Assembly: GCF_018812025.1 (NCBI RefSeq)
Contig: NC_063051.1
Coordinates: 8,507,896 to 8,571,895 of the forward strand
Length of the DNA: 64,000 nt
Direction of reading: 5' to 3'
Origin: Megalobrama amblycephala
Taxonomy: Eukaryota; Chordata; Actinopteri; Cypriniformes; Xenocyprididae
Part shown: positions 12,149-23,948 of the stretch, in pieces
Layout of the letters: each line of letters begins with the position of its first letter
Position numbering within the stretch: the stretch's first letter is position 1
The notes under the pieces: model-generated
The model's input: the letters and a program-made list of their open reading frames with translations, nothing else
The model's database searches: none
Told to the model about the DNA's origin: nothing
Program-made: the position numbers and the translations under genes

Positions 12149-13343
12149 ATATTGATGAATAAAGTCGTTATTTAGTTTTTTTCAAGTATTCTTGTCGCTT
12201 CATGGCATTAAGGTTGAACCACTGACATAGGTATTACAAGAAGAGGGTGACTTGGGGACCCATGTCCCTGTTTTTCAAAAGGCTTATAAATCATACAGAA
12301 TGAGTTTTTTTGAAAAAAGTAAAAATGTGCACAGTTGTCTGTCAAGTCAAGTCACCTTTATTTATATAGCGCTTTTTACAATGTAGATTGTGTCAAAGCA
12401 GCTTTACATTGATAACTAGTACATTATTTTGGCTGCACAGCAGCTCTTAAAGAATAGTGTCAATGCAGGCAGATCAAAGCACTGTTGAATATCAAATGTC
12501 AAGTCAAATGTCAAGTGTCCCCAACTAAGCAAGCCAAAGGCGACAGCGGCAAGGAACCCAAACTCCAACAGGTGACATCAGGTGGCAAACAAGTGGCAAA
12601 TAGGTGTTAAAGGTGCCATCGAACGTTTTTTTTACAAGATGTAATATAAGTCTAAGGTGTCCCCTGAATGTGGCTGTGAAGTTTCAGCTCAAAATACCCT
12701 ATAGATTTTTTTTAAATAATTTTTTTAACTGCCTATTTTGGGGCATAATTAGAAATGCGCCGATTCAGGTCTACGGCCCCTTTAATTGCTCGCGCTCTCC
12801 GCCCCCCTCCCGAGCTCTCGACTCTATCATTGCATAAACAAAGTTTACACAGCTAATATAACCCTCAAAATGGATCTTTACAAAGTGTTCGTCATGCAAT
12901 GTCTAATCGCGTAAGTATGGTATTTATTTGGATGTTTACATTTGATTCTGAATGAGTTTGATAGTGCTCCGTGGCTAACGGCTAATGCTACACTGTTGGA
13001 GAGATTTATAAAGAATGAAATTTATGCATTATACAGACTGCAAGTGTTTAATAATGAAAATAGCGACGGCTCTCTTGTCTCCGTGAATACAGTAATAAAC
13101 GATGGTAACTTTAACCACATTTAACAGTACATTAGCAACATGCTAACGAAACATTTAGAAAGACAATTTACAAATATCACTAAAAATATCATGTTATCAT
13201 GGATCATGTCAGTTATTATCGCTCCATCTGCCATTTTTCGCTGTTGTCCTTGCTTGCTTACCTAGTCTGATGATTCAGCTGTGCACAGATCCAGACGTTA
13301 ATACTAGCTGCCCTTGTGTAATGCCTTGAACATGGGCTGGCAT

Positions 13344-14793
13344 TAGAGGTCGCGTTAACCGAAAATTTTCCGTCATTGACAGAATTTTTTTATCAATGAC
13401 GGAAAAATCTGAAGGCCGTCCGTCACGGTGACAGATTACACTCAGGGTGATCTACTGTAAATTGTAACTGTAATTCACACCCCTGTCCAGTTGGTGGCGA
13501 GTGCGCTCCAATGTAGCAGCAGAGCACTGGATCCAGAACAAAAAAAAACTGGCATGAATCTTTTGCTATGTGTTTGATACTGATAACGCACAGGCGAGTA
13601 CCCAGAAGCTACAACTCTCTATCACGCCACATTAAAGAGCGCCAAAATGGTATTTATTGCTTGAATTTCTTAATGAAATGGACAGAATTTGAAATCTGAG
13701 ACTTTTGTTCCATATCAAAAGCAACACAAAGCGTTAAGCCTATTGCGATTTATTGGATAGGAGGCGCACAATGCACTATTTAATCATCAGTTGAAAACAG
13801 CATAGCCTACCAAGAGATCGACTATGGTTTACGAATCGATATTGGTCTCATGAATGCGCAAAACAGCAAGGAGACATTTTAATTGTTTATTAATAAAGTA
13901 ATGTTTTCTGAATCAGTGTCGGCTGCAAAGATGAATTTGATATTGACTCTCATCATCTATGGATGCGCTAGAGAGAGAATGCACTTCATTCGGTTTAGTC
14001 TACATAATCAGAGTAGCCTATTTCTTTTCATTTTGAATTAATTCGTTTTCGTTAAAGTAGGTATTTAAAACTTTCTGTAGATATATTTCTCATGTATGTG
14101 AGGCAAGCAGCCGCTGAGTTTCGGTTCATTTAGCCTGTAAGACGCGCTCCAGTTCACCCGCCAGTGATCGCGCCCGCGCCTCCATGCATGTCATGATTAT
14201 ATTGTCTGTTATATTTGTTTCTTATTTATTACATCCAGGCAATTGGTTAATGAAACATTGATTAACATTAAGATACAATTTTTACAAAACGAAATTCACT
14301 TTAAAGAAAGGCTTTCTACAAAATAAAACTTAATGAAGTGTTTAAAATCATGTCTGACCCTCTCCATGTCTCCGGATATACTGCGCATCTCATGATGCAT
14401 CATGCTGTTAACTTTTCATAATCAAATAGATGAATTTAAAATATAACATAGGACTATTTAAACATAAATATGAAACTATGTTTTCTTTAATGGCTACCAA
14501 CACGTAACCTATACAACAGTCACGTTACAGAGAAATTCCGCGCGTGAATTACCCGTCATATTAATTTTCATATTTTAATTATAATAACACATTTGATTGC
14601 TTTTATTTTTGTTCAAATGTTATAATAACACATTTAATTGCTTTTATTTGTGAACAAAAATAAAAGCAATTAAATGTGTTATTATAATTAAAATATGAAA
14701 ATTAAAATGACGGGTAGTAATAGATTATGACGGAATTTTTACGACCCTGTCCGTCAAAATGACGGACAATGTTAAAGTCTAACGCAACCTCTG
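13344..14793. mobile_element. Level 4 of a nest: non-autonomous hAT-type element, 8-bp duplication
   Basis: The octamer GCTGGCAT is present at 13336-13343 and 14794-14801 and only once at this place in the sister copies. The ends are TAGAGGTCGCGTTA and TAACGCAACCTCTG, so the terminus is YAGAGGT, the hAT pattern. TGACGG motifs cluster near both ends, including a hairpin at 13368-13406, and may be transposase-binding repeats (inference). A long inverted repeat occupies 14551-14716. No transposase frame was found in its 1450 bp. Confidence 0.88.
14551..14716. repeat. Long perfect-looking hairpin inside the hAT-type element
   Basis: Two arms of about 65 bp (14551-14615 and 14651-14716) are near-exact reverse complements around a 35-bp spacer. 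The spacer holds a further partial copy of the arm (TAATAACACATTTAATTGC). The transcript would fold into a strong stem-loop. Confidence 0.85.
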
Positions 14794-15111
14794 GCTGGCA
14801 TATGCAAATATTGGGGGCGTACACCCCGACTGTTACGTAACAGTCGGTGTTATGTTGAGATTCGCCTGTTCCTCGGAGGTCTTTTAAACAAATGAGATTT
14901 ATATAAGAAGGAGGAAACAATGGAGTTTGAGACTCACTGATGTCATTTCCACGTACTGAACTCTTGTTATTCAGCTATGCTGAGGTAAATTCAATTTTCA
15001 ATTCGATGGCACCTTTAAAATGGAGAAAAAAAAACCTTGGGAGAAACCAGGCGTAGTCGGGGGGCCAGTTCTCCTCTGGCGAACAGTGCTTTGTTACAAC
15101 TCAGGATGCTA

Positions 15112-15432
15112 TCATGAGTCCGATAGGATCGCAACATTCAAAGTATTTGTTTCAGTTCCATCCAATTGAGGATCGTATTCATCACGCCGGTATGGACGGT
15201 TGTTGAGGAGCTGCGCTACTGGTTGTCGTGTTGATGAGGCCTTCACAGTGGATGATCTAGTTGACTCAATCTCTGCTGATACTTCAGGGCTGCATTGTGG
15301 TTGTGTCAAGGTGCAGGTCCTTGGTCTCACCTGGTTACGGCCCGGATCCGGTTGACTACGGTAAACCTCGGGATAAACAGAAAGACTAATATTAGCGTAG
15401 ATGCCATTCTTCTTCCGACGTAACGAGTACAT
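15112..15432 (-). other. 106-codon open frame inside the retroposon-like repeat
   Basis: The frame opens at the ATG at 15430-15432 and translates to a polar, arginine-rich, low-hydrophobicity peptide beginning MYSLRRKKNG. No domain is recognised. It lies wholly inside the level-2 repeat, whose copies are abundant in fish genomes, so database hits would mostly be mis-annotated repeats. It could be a remnant of a repeat-encoded protein, but I see no evidence for function. Confidence 0.3.
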
Positions 15433-15613
15433 CTGGTGTTTTAGGAAGTGTTCCCGGTTCCGGCTGACCTAATTTATGCAGCCTAATAATCCTTTAACGG
15501 ATTTGAAAATATAATTCTGTGATGGGTAGGTTTAGGGGTAGGGGTAGTGTAAAGGGATAGAAAATACGGTTTGTACAGTATAAAAACCATTACACCTATG
15601 GAATGTCCCCACA

Positions 15614-16639
15614 ATTCACAAAAACAAAACTTTTTTTCTAACCGTTTATTTATATAATTTTTAAATATTTGAAAAATACTTTACTTTAAAATATTTAACA
15701 ATATAACCACATGATGCCTTTGAGCAGTATTTCTGCAGTTCTATGTATTAACTGTGTCTTTCCAGGCTGTTCCATCATTTCCTCTGAGCCCACATACAGA
15801 CACAATGCTACGCCCTGCTGCGCCGGTGTTTATCTGTGACGCGTGTAACCCTCTCAGCCATCTTTGGGAAAAACAGACAGAATAAATCAGTCTTCTGCCA
15901 GGGGGCCGAATACACAGGTAGAAGGAACTCCCAGCTGCTTCGGTTCAGCAGCAATTTTCATACTAATGCAGAAAAAAAAAGTGAAAAAGTCGTTCCTGTG
16001 GTGCAATCTAATCACTGATATTGACATGAAAGAAACAGGTTTAATAAAGAACAGATATCTTAGAGCGAGGTGGCAGCTGACGGATGCGGTTTGTCAAATA
16101 GACCCCACAGAGAAAATGTTTATAGAGCCAGTGAACATGGAGCAGGGACGTGTGTGAAAAATGAGAGCTGGGTGAAGTTGGTGCAGTAGTGTGGGTTTAT
16201 TTTGAGTTTCTCTGTGGATATGAATTTAGAAGAGAGCATAGAGTGTGTGAGAGTAAGTTTGTAGTGTCTTTATGGAGGAAACAGCTTCGTAACTATGACT
16301 GAATAGTGTTTTACAGAAAAGTTGGTTTTCATACAGTGAAAATGTATGGTGATTCATATGGTTCAATTCTAAAATGGAAAAAAGAAGAAAAAAAAACACC
16401 ATAAGGGTAGTGCATATGACTTGTGTGCTGTAATCTAAATCTTCCGAAATCATACATTAGCTTTGTGTAAAGAACAAACTGAAATGCAAGTCTTCATCCC
16501 TGCCTTAGTCCTCCAATTTCCTTCAAATGAATTGCATTGTGTTCAGTCACGAGACAATTGACTAAATATCTTTCTTTTATATCTCTCAAATCTGCAAATA
16601 TTGTGCCACAAGATGTCACATTTGGCAACATCATGGGTT
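15614..16639. other. Non-coding stretch, no gene seen
   Basis: Two overlapping plus-strand frames at 15836-16157 (60 and 97 codons) have no recognised domain. The sequence around 15780-15850 is locally GC-rich, but I cannot define an exon. No repeat boundary is recognised. Confidence 0.4.
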
Positions 16640-17052
16640 TAAAATGGCAATTCTTATTTTTATGGAATATTGCAGTGTTTATTATAAATGGTTTATCTGT
16701 GCACATTATAATTTTTTTTAAATGTACCCTCTTCAAAATAACCAAAATAACCCCTCCAGTGAAATGAAATCTAATGATGTGTTTAATGGCGCGATGGAGG
16801 GACAACCTATCACTCGCATTAGATCGACCAATAGCAAACCACAACTATCCAATCAAGTCCTAATGGACAAAATCAAGCTTCTTTCATGCTTATTTTAAAT
16901 CACCATCCATTATAACTGTATGGAAAAGAGAAGTTTGAATATTTTGCAAGCATCTCCATTTGTGTTGAAACGGCGTCATATGGGTTTGGAACAACATGAG
17001 TGTGAGTAAATGATGATACAATTGTAATTTTTAAGTGAACTGTCTCTTTAAA
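16640..17052 (+). repeat. Diverged dispersed repeat ending in TTAA
   Basis: The part around TTTATTATAAATGGTTT (16677-16693) and the part at 16780-16865 (GGACAACCTATCACTC) both reappear, split apart, at 43118-43164 and 44880-44985. The right end runs through GGTTTGGAACAACATGAG and stops at AGTGAACTGTCTCTTTAA, the usual TTAA-bounded end of the cyprinid TTCACCC family. The left edge is unclear. Confidence 0.5.
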
Positions 17053-18540
17053 TGAAATGTAACAAATTCTGATATGTAAACAAACCATGATATGTGTGTG
17101 TACAAGCCAAGAAGTAGTCCATGGTGCGTGCTTACCTCTTAATATCTTAATTTTTTGCACTGGTTTCCATGAAGAAACATTCAGAATGCTGTAGTGCATT
17201 CATGCTTGTCTTTGTTTAAGCTCTGAATAACAAACACACAGTCTAGATTCCAGTTTTTGCACACTCATCCACCCGTGGATGTTCTAGATTGTTCTCAGAA
17301 CTAATTTAACCCTCATTTATGAGGACTTCTGTAGAGAATGCTCTCGATTTAGAGTGCAGGTTTTATATTTAAATGCTAACTAAGATCCGTACCCTACCTG
17401 AAACTGAGTGACAGATGCCTTGATTAATATCCCCCTGGCTTAGGCCTGATAAGAACCTGTGCGTCTTGCTATCTGCCTCTGCCAGACCTGAGACAATCCA
17501 TCAGACGGTCTTAAGAGAGTGAAGCATTCAGGGTTTGGTAAGGGATGTAAAGACGCATTATCTCTAGCTAACGGCTGCACACAGATAGAGCCTGTAGGTT
17601 GTGTGTGTGTGTGGTGAAATATAGCACCTGTAGACCGGATTGGTCCCAGTGTTATTAACCTGAGAGCGCTGGGGTAAAGGTGAGTAAATCGCTGTTCTAT
17701 ACCATGATAGCCCTCTAAAGCAGTTACTGGCGAGTTAACGGAAACACCCACTGGCGTGACACTGTTGCTGCCTTCCTAAATAGCATGTGAGATAAGATTT
17801 AGTGCATCCCAAAAATATGTGGAAAATAGAACTTTCTCCGGTGGACTTTGGAAGTGAGATGCTTTTTCAACTAATTCTGCACACAAATCCTGTGTGCATC
17901 TGTAGAGGTGGTGTGATGTCTTTAGGTTTAGAAAAGTAGTGGAATACAAGGTCAAAGGTGTTACAGCCCTTTTCAAATTAACATGAAATTTAAATAATGA
18001 TAAAAAGTTAAGGCAGTGAATGTAGATTGATGCTAATGTGCAAAAGCAAACTGTGTGTGTTAAGAGGGACTGTGTTATCAAGACACAATTTAATGATGTG
18101 ATAGAATGTCTCAGTATTGAATCAAACAACATACAGCATATGTGGCCTTAAAAGTTTTGCAGCACATCCTCAACCTAACCGAATGCCCTACTCTTCACCA
18201 CAATACCTACAACTAACATAACAGAACCCCCTGTAAATCACAATATAACACAACATTAAACACTAGCTATGTCTCCCTATGTTAATCTTGTGCAAAAACA
18301 CACAAAATAACACGTAATTTCAATATTTATTTATACAGTCTGACACAAAGCGTGCTGGGAATTAGAAATCTGCTGCAACTCAACTCAGTCATAATATGTT
18401 CAGCTTACTACAATGAAACTGAGTTTACGCAACCTGAATGTACAATGAAGTTTCGTTATTATTTGAGTGAAACAAACTTATTTAAATTAATTTCACTGTT
18501 CGCTTTTACAGTGAATGTTGTGAAATATGAACAATTTAAT
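17053..18540. other. Non-coding stretch, short GT run only
   Basis: A short GT run lies near 17590-17611. The minus-strand frames at 17440-17751 and 17776-18132 have no recognised domain and look like chance. No repeat edge is recognised. Confidence 0.4.
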
Positions 18541-18625
18541 GCTTCCTTGTGAATAAAAGTATTAATTTCTTTCAAAACAAAAAAAGGCCATTTTAATGAC
18601 CCCAAACTACTGAAATGGTATACCA
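18541..18625 (+). repeat. Right-end fragment of the ACCCCAAACTTTTGAA family
   Basis: GAATAAAAGTATTAATTTC followed by ATGACCCCAAACTACTGAA matches the right end of the family seen in full at 25616-26184 and 18705-19240. Only the last 85 bp or so are present. Confidence 0.5.
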
Positions 18626-18704
18626 TTAGTTCATAGTTAAGTAATGCAAATTGTGAGATCGCTCCAAACTTAACACTTGCCAAGACTGAAATGTGGTATA
18701 TATA

Positions 18705-19643
18705 CAGTACAGTCCAAAAGTTTGGAACCACTAAGATTTTTAATGTTTTTAAAAGAAGTTTCGTCTGCTCACCAAGGCTACATTTATTTAATTAAAAATA
18801 CAGTAAAAAACAGTAATATTGTGAAATATTATTACAATTTAAAATAACTGTTTTCTATTTGAATATATTTCACAAAGTAATTTATTCCTGTGATGGCAAA
18901 GCTGAATTTTCAGCATCATTACTCCAGTCTTCAGTGTCACGTGATCCTTCAGAAATCATTCTAATATGCTGATCTGCTGCTCAAGAAACATTTAATGTGT
19001 ACAATTGTACAAAATATTTGTGTACAATATTTTTTTTCAGGATTATTTGATGAATAGAAAGGTCAAAAGAACAGTGTTTATCTGAAATCTAATCTTTTGT
19101 AACATTATAAATGTCTTTACTGCCACTTTTGATTGATTTAATGCATCCTTGCTGAATAAAAGTATTCATTTCTTTAATATCTTTTCAAAAAAATAAAAAT
19201 AAAAATTCTTACTGACCCCAAACTTTTGAACGGTAGTGTATAATGCTACAGAAGCTTTGTATTTCAGATAAATGCTGTTTTTTTGAACTTTCTATTCATC
19301 AAGGAATACTGAAAAAAAAAAGTACACAACTGTTTTCAACATTGAAAATAATCATAAATGTTTATTGAGCAGCAAATCAGCATATTAGAATGATTTCTGA
19401 AGGATCATGTGACACTGAAGACTGGAGTAACGATGCTGAAAATTCAGCTTTGCATCACAGGAATAAATTACTTTGTCAAATATATTTAAATATTACACAG
19501 TTATTTTAAATTGTAATAATATTTCACAATATTACTGTTTTTTACTGTATTTTTAATTAGATAAATGTAGCCTTGGTGAGCAGACGAAACTTCTTTTAAA
19601 AACATTAAAAATCTTAGTGGTTCCAAACTTTTGGACTGTACTG
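18705..19643. mobile_element. Palindromic TA-flanked miniature element
   Basis: Both ends read CAGTACAGTCCAAAAGTTTG on their own strand and are flanked by TA (18703-18704 and 19644-19645), as expected for Tc1/mariner-type insertion. The first and last 290 bp or so are near-identical inverted arms. The centre is asymmetric: near 19225-19240 it contains GACCCCAAACTTTTGAAC, the normal right end of the related family at 25616-26184. It therefore looks like a full unit joined to an inverted left half. No coding capacity. Confidence 0.75.
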
Positions 19644-19651
19644 TATACTGT

Positions 19652-19733
19652 AAATATAATATAATATAATATAATATAATATAATATAATATAATATAAT
19701 ATAATATAATATAATATAATATAATATAATATA
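19652..19733 (+). repeat. (ATAAT)n pentanucleotide microsatellite
   Basis: About sixteen head-to-tail ATAAT units start a few bases after the right TA of the palindromic element. The minus-strand frame rich in LYYII is a translation artefact of this array. Confidence 0.95.
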
Positions 19734-21643
19734 TAAAAACTGGCTGGTGGGAATTTTACTTGGTTAAAGAATGAAATTCTGGCCTTCACTAATATTAGTG
19801 ACATGAGTGTCAAATCAAACAGTCTACTAAAGATTCATGGCCCTGAAATTTACTCAGTTCACCTGTCCAAAGTTCTTTTTGGGCCCTGGACGCAGTGAGT
19901 TGAAAAGGCAGGAAATGTCAAATTGATTGTTGACAGCATTTGCAAGTTGTAGACTGTAACTCTGTAAAGATCAATTCATCCTGAACCTGACTGTCGTGAA
20001 CAATCTGGCTTGGCTGATGTTTTGAATTGTTAATTACGTAGTGTAGTCAGCTGTGCTGAATGTGCCACAATGTTTGATGTGTATCTGGATAGACAGGAGC
20101 ATAATTTGTAGTAAATAACAGATGATTAATTTACATGGAATTTATTGGATCATTATGATATGAATGCTAACAAATCTGAAAATGATTTCTACTCTGCTCA
20201 TAAAGTGCATAACACTTCACACGGGTGCGGATTTTATGCCAAACCTACATTATTAAAATCTCATCAATCAAGAATTTAGGGAACTATGTGCTTAGAGTAA
20301 AAATCGCCTTGTCGTTCTCGCAGATTGTTCTCACATCTATAGTTTTAACTTTTTCTAAAGAAAATGTGTGCAGAAACTCACCACAATGATGGGTGGTTAC
20401 CAAGATGTTCCTATGTGATTGCTAAAGTGTTTTAAATGATTGTAAGTGCACTGCTATGTAGTTGCTACTAGAATACTGTGGGTGGATGCTAGGATTTTGC
20501 AAGTCATAAAGGGGGTCCAGTTCCAGATTGGGCGCCAGGATGCACAAATTTTGGGACATTAATAACCATTTTCCGGGGGTGGGGAGGGGGGTTAAAATCA
20601 TTCCCTTCCCCGGTTAGAATCGTGTTCCGCCCTCCTTCAGTTAAAATTGTGGATGAGATTAAAACTGAGTGTGCATAAATATTATCTGAGGGGGCACTGC
20701 CCCCTTTAACCCTCATCCCCCGTGGCATCGGGCCTGTCTTGATCCTTTCTCCAGTGTAAGTTTATGGGATTTTTTTTCCCCCTGCAAAATCATCAGTTAG
20801 TACAAGTTGCACAATTTGATGTATAATTCATATCTCTATAGCAAACACAGTGCAGGAAATGTTATGCATTAAAGATACCTTTATTCAGAACTTTTTTTGT
20901 TGTTAATGTTACTTCAAACTGTATCTGACAGAAAGGCCTAAATGAGCAAAATTAGTAGCTTGTCTTATCAACGGTCCAGTTCCTTCAACTATGGAGAATG
21001 TAAACAAATAGGCAGCTGTATAGTTCTGTTCTTTGCATCTGTTATCTGATTTCCTATTGGCTAAGAAGTGCCATGCATCTGTGGCTTGTCACACTCCACC
21101 TCCCTGTTATGTTCAGATGACGTAGATATTAAAAGTTTTTAATGCAACCTGATGCCACAACAGCTTCCAGACTGCAATCCAGGTGTATGTTAGGCAACCA
21201 CCATAGCAATGACAACCACAGCAGAACATGTTGGAATATTCTGTTTCAACTTGAAAAACTGTGAAGGATATCACTTGGAATAATTTAGCCTTTTCCTTTA
21301 GATATGCCTGTATGTGAGAACTTAGCTTTGGTTCTGATAAAGGCTTTTCACCTGTTCCTGATGCTTTGTAGGAATACTCTCAATATACATTGGTCACATT
21401 GATCATGGATATATTTTTACTGTCATGGGTGAGAAGTGAAATGACTTGATTCCTTGCACATTTGACATATTCCAGAAAGGTACTATAAGTAAAATCAAAA
21501 GCTTTTTAGTGTACTAACCTGGCTTCAGTATTGCTTGAAATATTAACTTGAAGTATGTCCAGATTTTAAGTATTTAAGATTAAGAGTTTAAATATTTAAG
21601 GTCAAAGACGTTTGGCTGACAAAAATGTTTTGGAATCCCTGGG
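19734..21643. other. Non-coding stretch with one GC-rich island
   Basis: Most is AT-rich and featureless. The part at about 20510-20745 is unusually G/C-rich for the window (CCGGGGGTGGGGAGGGGGG, then GCACTGCCCCC) and may be an old dispersed repeat, because GGGGGTCC and GGCATCGGGCC flank it, but I cannot set its ends. The minus-strand frame 20504-20728 is not recognised. Confidence 0.4.
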
Positions 21644-21647
21644 TTAA

Positions 21648-22340
21648 AGGCACAATATGTAGGATTTTTTTTATTAAAATCCAAAAACCGCTAGAACGAT
21701 GTTATGTATTTTGTTGACTTGTGTACTTACATTATCCCAAACGTTTCCAACAATGTTTAAATCCAGAGAAATCGGCAATTTTAACCAGGACACGGACTGT
21801 GTCATTATGTCGGCTGTCAATGACATCATATGCATGCCACCTTCGATTTCCAGTTTTACTAATATTGATCTAGATTACTGCAAAGTGAAACAAGTCTCTC
21901 ATAGCAGCCACCCAAGGAATCCACAGAGTAACGTTAAAACATAACTTTCAAATGTATTTAGTATGATAGTTTTAACCATATAAAATGGTGCTGTGTTACC
22001 CCACATAAGCAAAGAAAAGAGCGGAAGCGGCTGACTGCAGCAAAAGCATAATAAAAGTTCAGCTGAACTCAAGATCGATGGGCATCACAGGTGTCTATCG
22101 TTAGCATTGGCTCCCACGGCCTCGTCCCGTTCTCATACCTCTCGACCTGTCCTGCTTCATACCACCGTGACGTTAGTAAAACTTTCATACATGATTTCTG
22201 CCCGAATAATTCTTTTTCATCAGCTGTGGAGCTGAAGACGACAATGCCCATGATTCACACGCTCATTCACGGCATAATAAAGGTACACCCTATGTTTTGA
22301 ATATGCGACCTCTAGTGGCGAAAAATTACATATTGTGCCT
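21648..22340. mobile_element. TTAA-flanked non-autonomous transposon, AGGCACAATATG family
   Basis: AGGCACAATATGTAGGATTT at the left is mirrored by AAATTACATATTGTGCCT at the right. TTAA lies at 21644-21647 and 22341-22344. The termini differ from the AGGTGCC family, but the target duplication and AGG start are the same, so the same type of transposase is plausible. The open frames inside (for example 21699-21944) are chance. Confidence 0.82.
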
Positions 22341-22794
22341 TTAACTGGTAAGCACTTATCTTGTTACTAAATCAAGGGTTCCCTTGGGTCCTTGAAATCC
22401 TTGAAAGTTTGTGAATCTGAAAAAAAAAATTCAAGGCACTGGAAAGTAGTATTTTGAAAATAAATATACATAGAAACAGGTCCTTGAAAGTGCTTGAATT
22501 TATTTTGTGCTAGAAGTTTTCTGGAAAAAATTCCATATTATTCCCTCCGGTGTGCTTATGTGTTATTTCGCCAACACTTTGTGGCCTATGCATGTTAGCT
22601 TGCTTGATTTCACGCGCAAGAAACTACTATGATGGTACCTCAGATTTCACAGACATGTTCAGTCAATGACTGTATATTGTGTTCAATAAACAAAACATTT
22701 GTGATAATCTGTTGCCCAAATATTTTATTTAATGTAATGTTGAACTGCTTTGCTTGTTAAGATAATGTAAACCCATGAGGCAAGAAAAACTTAA

Positions 22795-23728
22795 AGGTGC
22801 CCTAGAACTTTTTTTTAAAAAGATGTAATATAAGTCTAAGGTGTCCCCTGAATGTGTCTGTGAAGTTTCAGCTCAAAATACCCCATAGATATTTTTTAAT
22901 TCATTTCTTTAACTGCCTATTTTGGATCATTAGAAATGAGCCGATTCAGGGTGTGTGGCCCTTTAATTCTCGTGCTCCACGCCCCAAGAGCTTGCGCTTG
23001 CCTTAAACAACATAAAAAAAGTTCAAACAGCTAATATAACCCTCAAAATGGATCTTTACAAAGTGTTCGTCATGCAGCATGTCTAATTGCGTAAGTACAG
23101 TGTTTATTTTGATGTTTACATTGATTCTGAATGAGTTTGAGGCTATGCTCCGTGGCTAACGGCTAATGCTACACTGTTGGAGAGATTTATAAAGAATGAA
23201 GATGTGTTTATGAATTATACAGACTGCAAGTGTTTAAAAATGAAAATAACGACGGCTCTCTTGTCTCCTTGAATACAGTAAGAAACGATGGTAACTTTAA
23301 CCACATTTAACAGTACATTAGCAACATGCTAACAAAACATTTAGAAAGACAATTTACAAATATCACTAAAAATATCATGTCAGTTATTATTGCTCCATCT
23401 GCCATTTTTCGCTATTGTTCTTGCTTGCTTACCTAGTCTGTTGATTCAGCTGTGCACAGATCCAGACGTTAATACTGGCTGCCCTTGTGTAATGCCTCGA
23501 TCATGGGCTGGCATATGCAAATATTGGGGGCGTATACCCCGACTGTTATGTAACAGTCAGTGTTATGTTGAGATTCGCCTGTTCTTCGGAGGTCTTTTAA
23601 ACAAATGAGATTGATATAAGAAGGAGGAAACAATGGAGTTTGAGACTCATTGTATGTCTTTTCCATGTACTGAACTCTTGTTATTTAACTATGCCGAGGT
23701 AAATTAAATTTTTGAATCTAGGGCACCT
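22795..23728 (-). mobile_element. AGGTGCC-family TTAA element, copy 4
   Basis: It lies between TTAA 22791-22794 and TTAA 23729-23732, with ends AGGTGCCCTAGAAC and TCTAGGGCACCT. It is inverted relative to copy 1. Its internal palindrome is at 23539-23560, with one arm mismatch (CAGTCAG). No coding capacity. Confidence 0.85.
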
Positions 23729-23923
23729 TTAAAAGCATATCCATATATATTACAACTTCTGGTTACATGAGCCTAAGCTCTTTTCAATAAAATCCATGCA
23801 AAAGTTAATATCAGATCATTTTAGAATACAGTATAGGATGTACCGAATATTCTTCAGTTTTATGCAAAACAGAAATATGACAAATAGAATATCAGATCTC
23901 TGTCACATGGCCAAAAATAACTG

Positions 23924-23948
23924 AAAAAAAAAAAAAAAAAAAAAAAAA
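23924..23948 (+). repeat. Poly(A) run
   Basis: An uninterrupted A run of about 25 bases follows AACTG. It has no retroposon body directly upstream that I recognise. Confidence 0.9.

Larger units (their letters stand above)
12611..15014 (-). mobile_element. Level 3 of a nest: AGGTGCC-family TTAA element, copy 3, split by a hAT insert
   Basis: Termini AGGTGCCATCGAACG and TTCGATGGCACCT lie between TTAA 12607-12610 and TTAA 15015-15018. Removing the hAT-type insert (13344-14793 plus one duplicated octamer) leaves a family member of typical size. Its conserved palindrome is at 14826-14847. Inverted relative to copy 1. No coding capacity. Confidence 0.85.
12343..15515 (-). mobile_element. Level 2 of a nest: retroposon-like repeat with CTTGA tail
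   Basis: On the minus strand this repeat runs from about 15515 to an end with an AATAAA motif followed by GTGACTTGACTTGAC. That tandem pentamer tail resembles LINE or SINE 3' ends. The pentamer TCTGT occurs at both edges (12338-12342 and 15516-15520) and could be a short target duplication. I recognise the GAGAAACCAGG and TATATAGCGCTTT parts as a very abundant fish repeat. It is itself split by the TTAA element at 12611-15014. Confidence 0.6.
12251..15613 (+). mobile_element. Level 1 of a nest: GGGGAC-ended repeat split into two halves
   Basis: The left half (12251-12342) runs from CTTGGGGACCC through TTATAAATCATACAGAATGA. The right half (15516-15613) resumes at TGTGATGGGTAGGTTTAGGG and ends GTCCCCACAA. 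The contiguous relative at 35029-35240 has these two halves joined, showing that everything from 12343 to 15515 was inserted later. Confidence 0.7.

Noticed and set aside
12338..15520. TCTGT as a certain target duplication of the retroposon-like repeat
   Set aside because: Five bases is short and could be coincidence, so it is reported only as possible.
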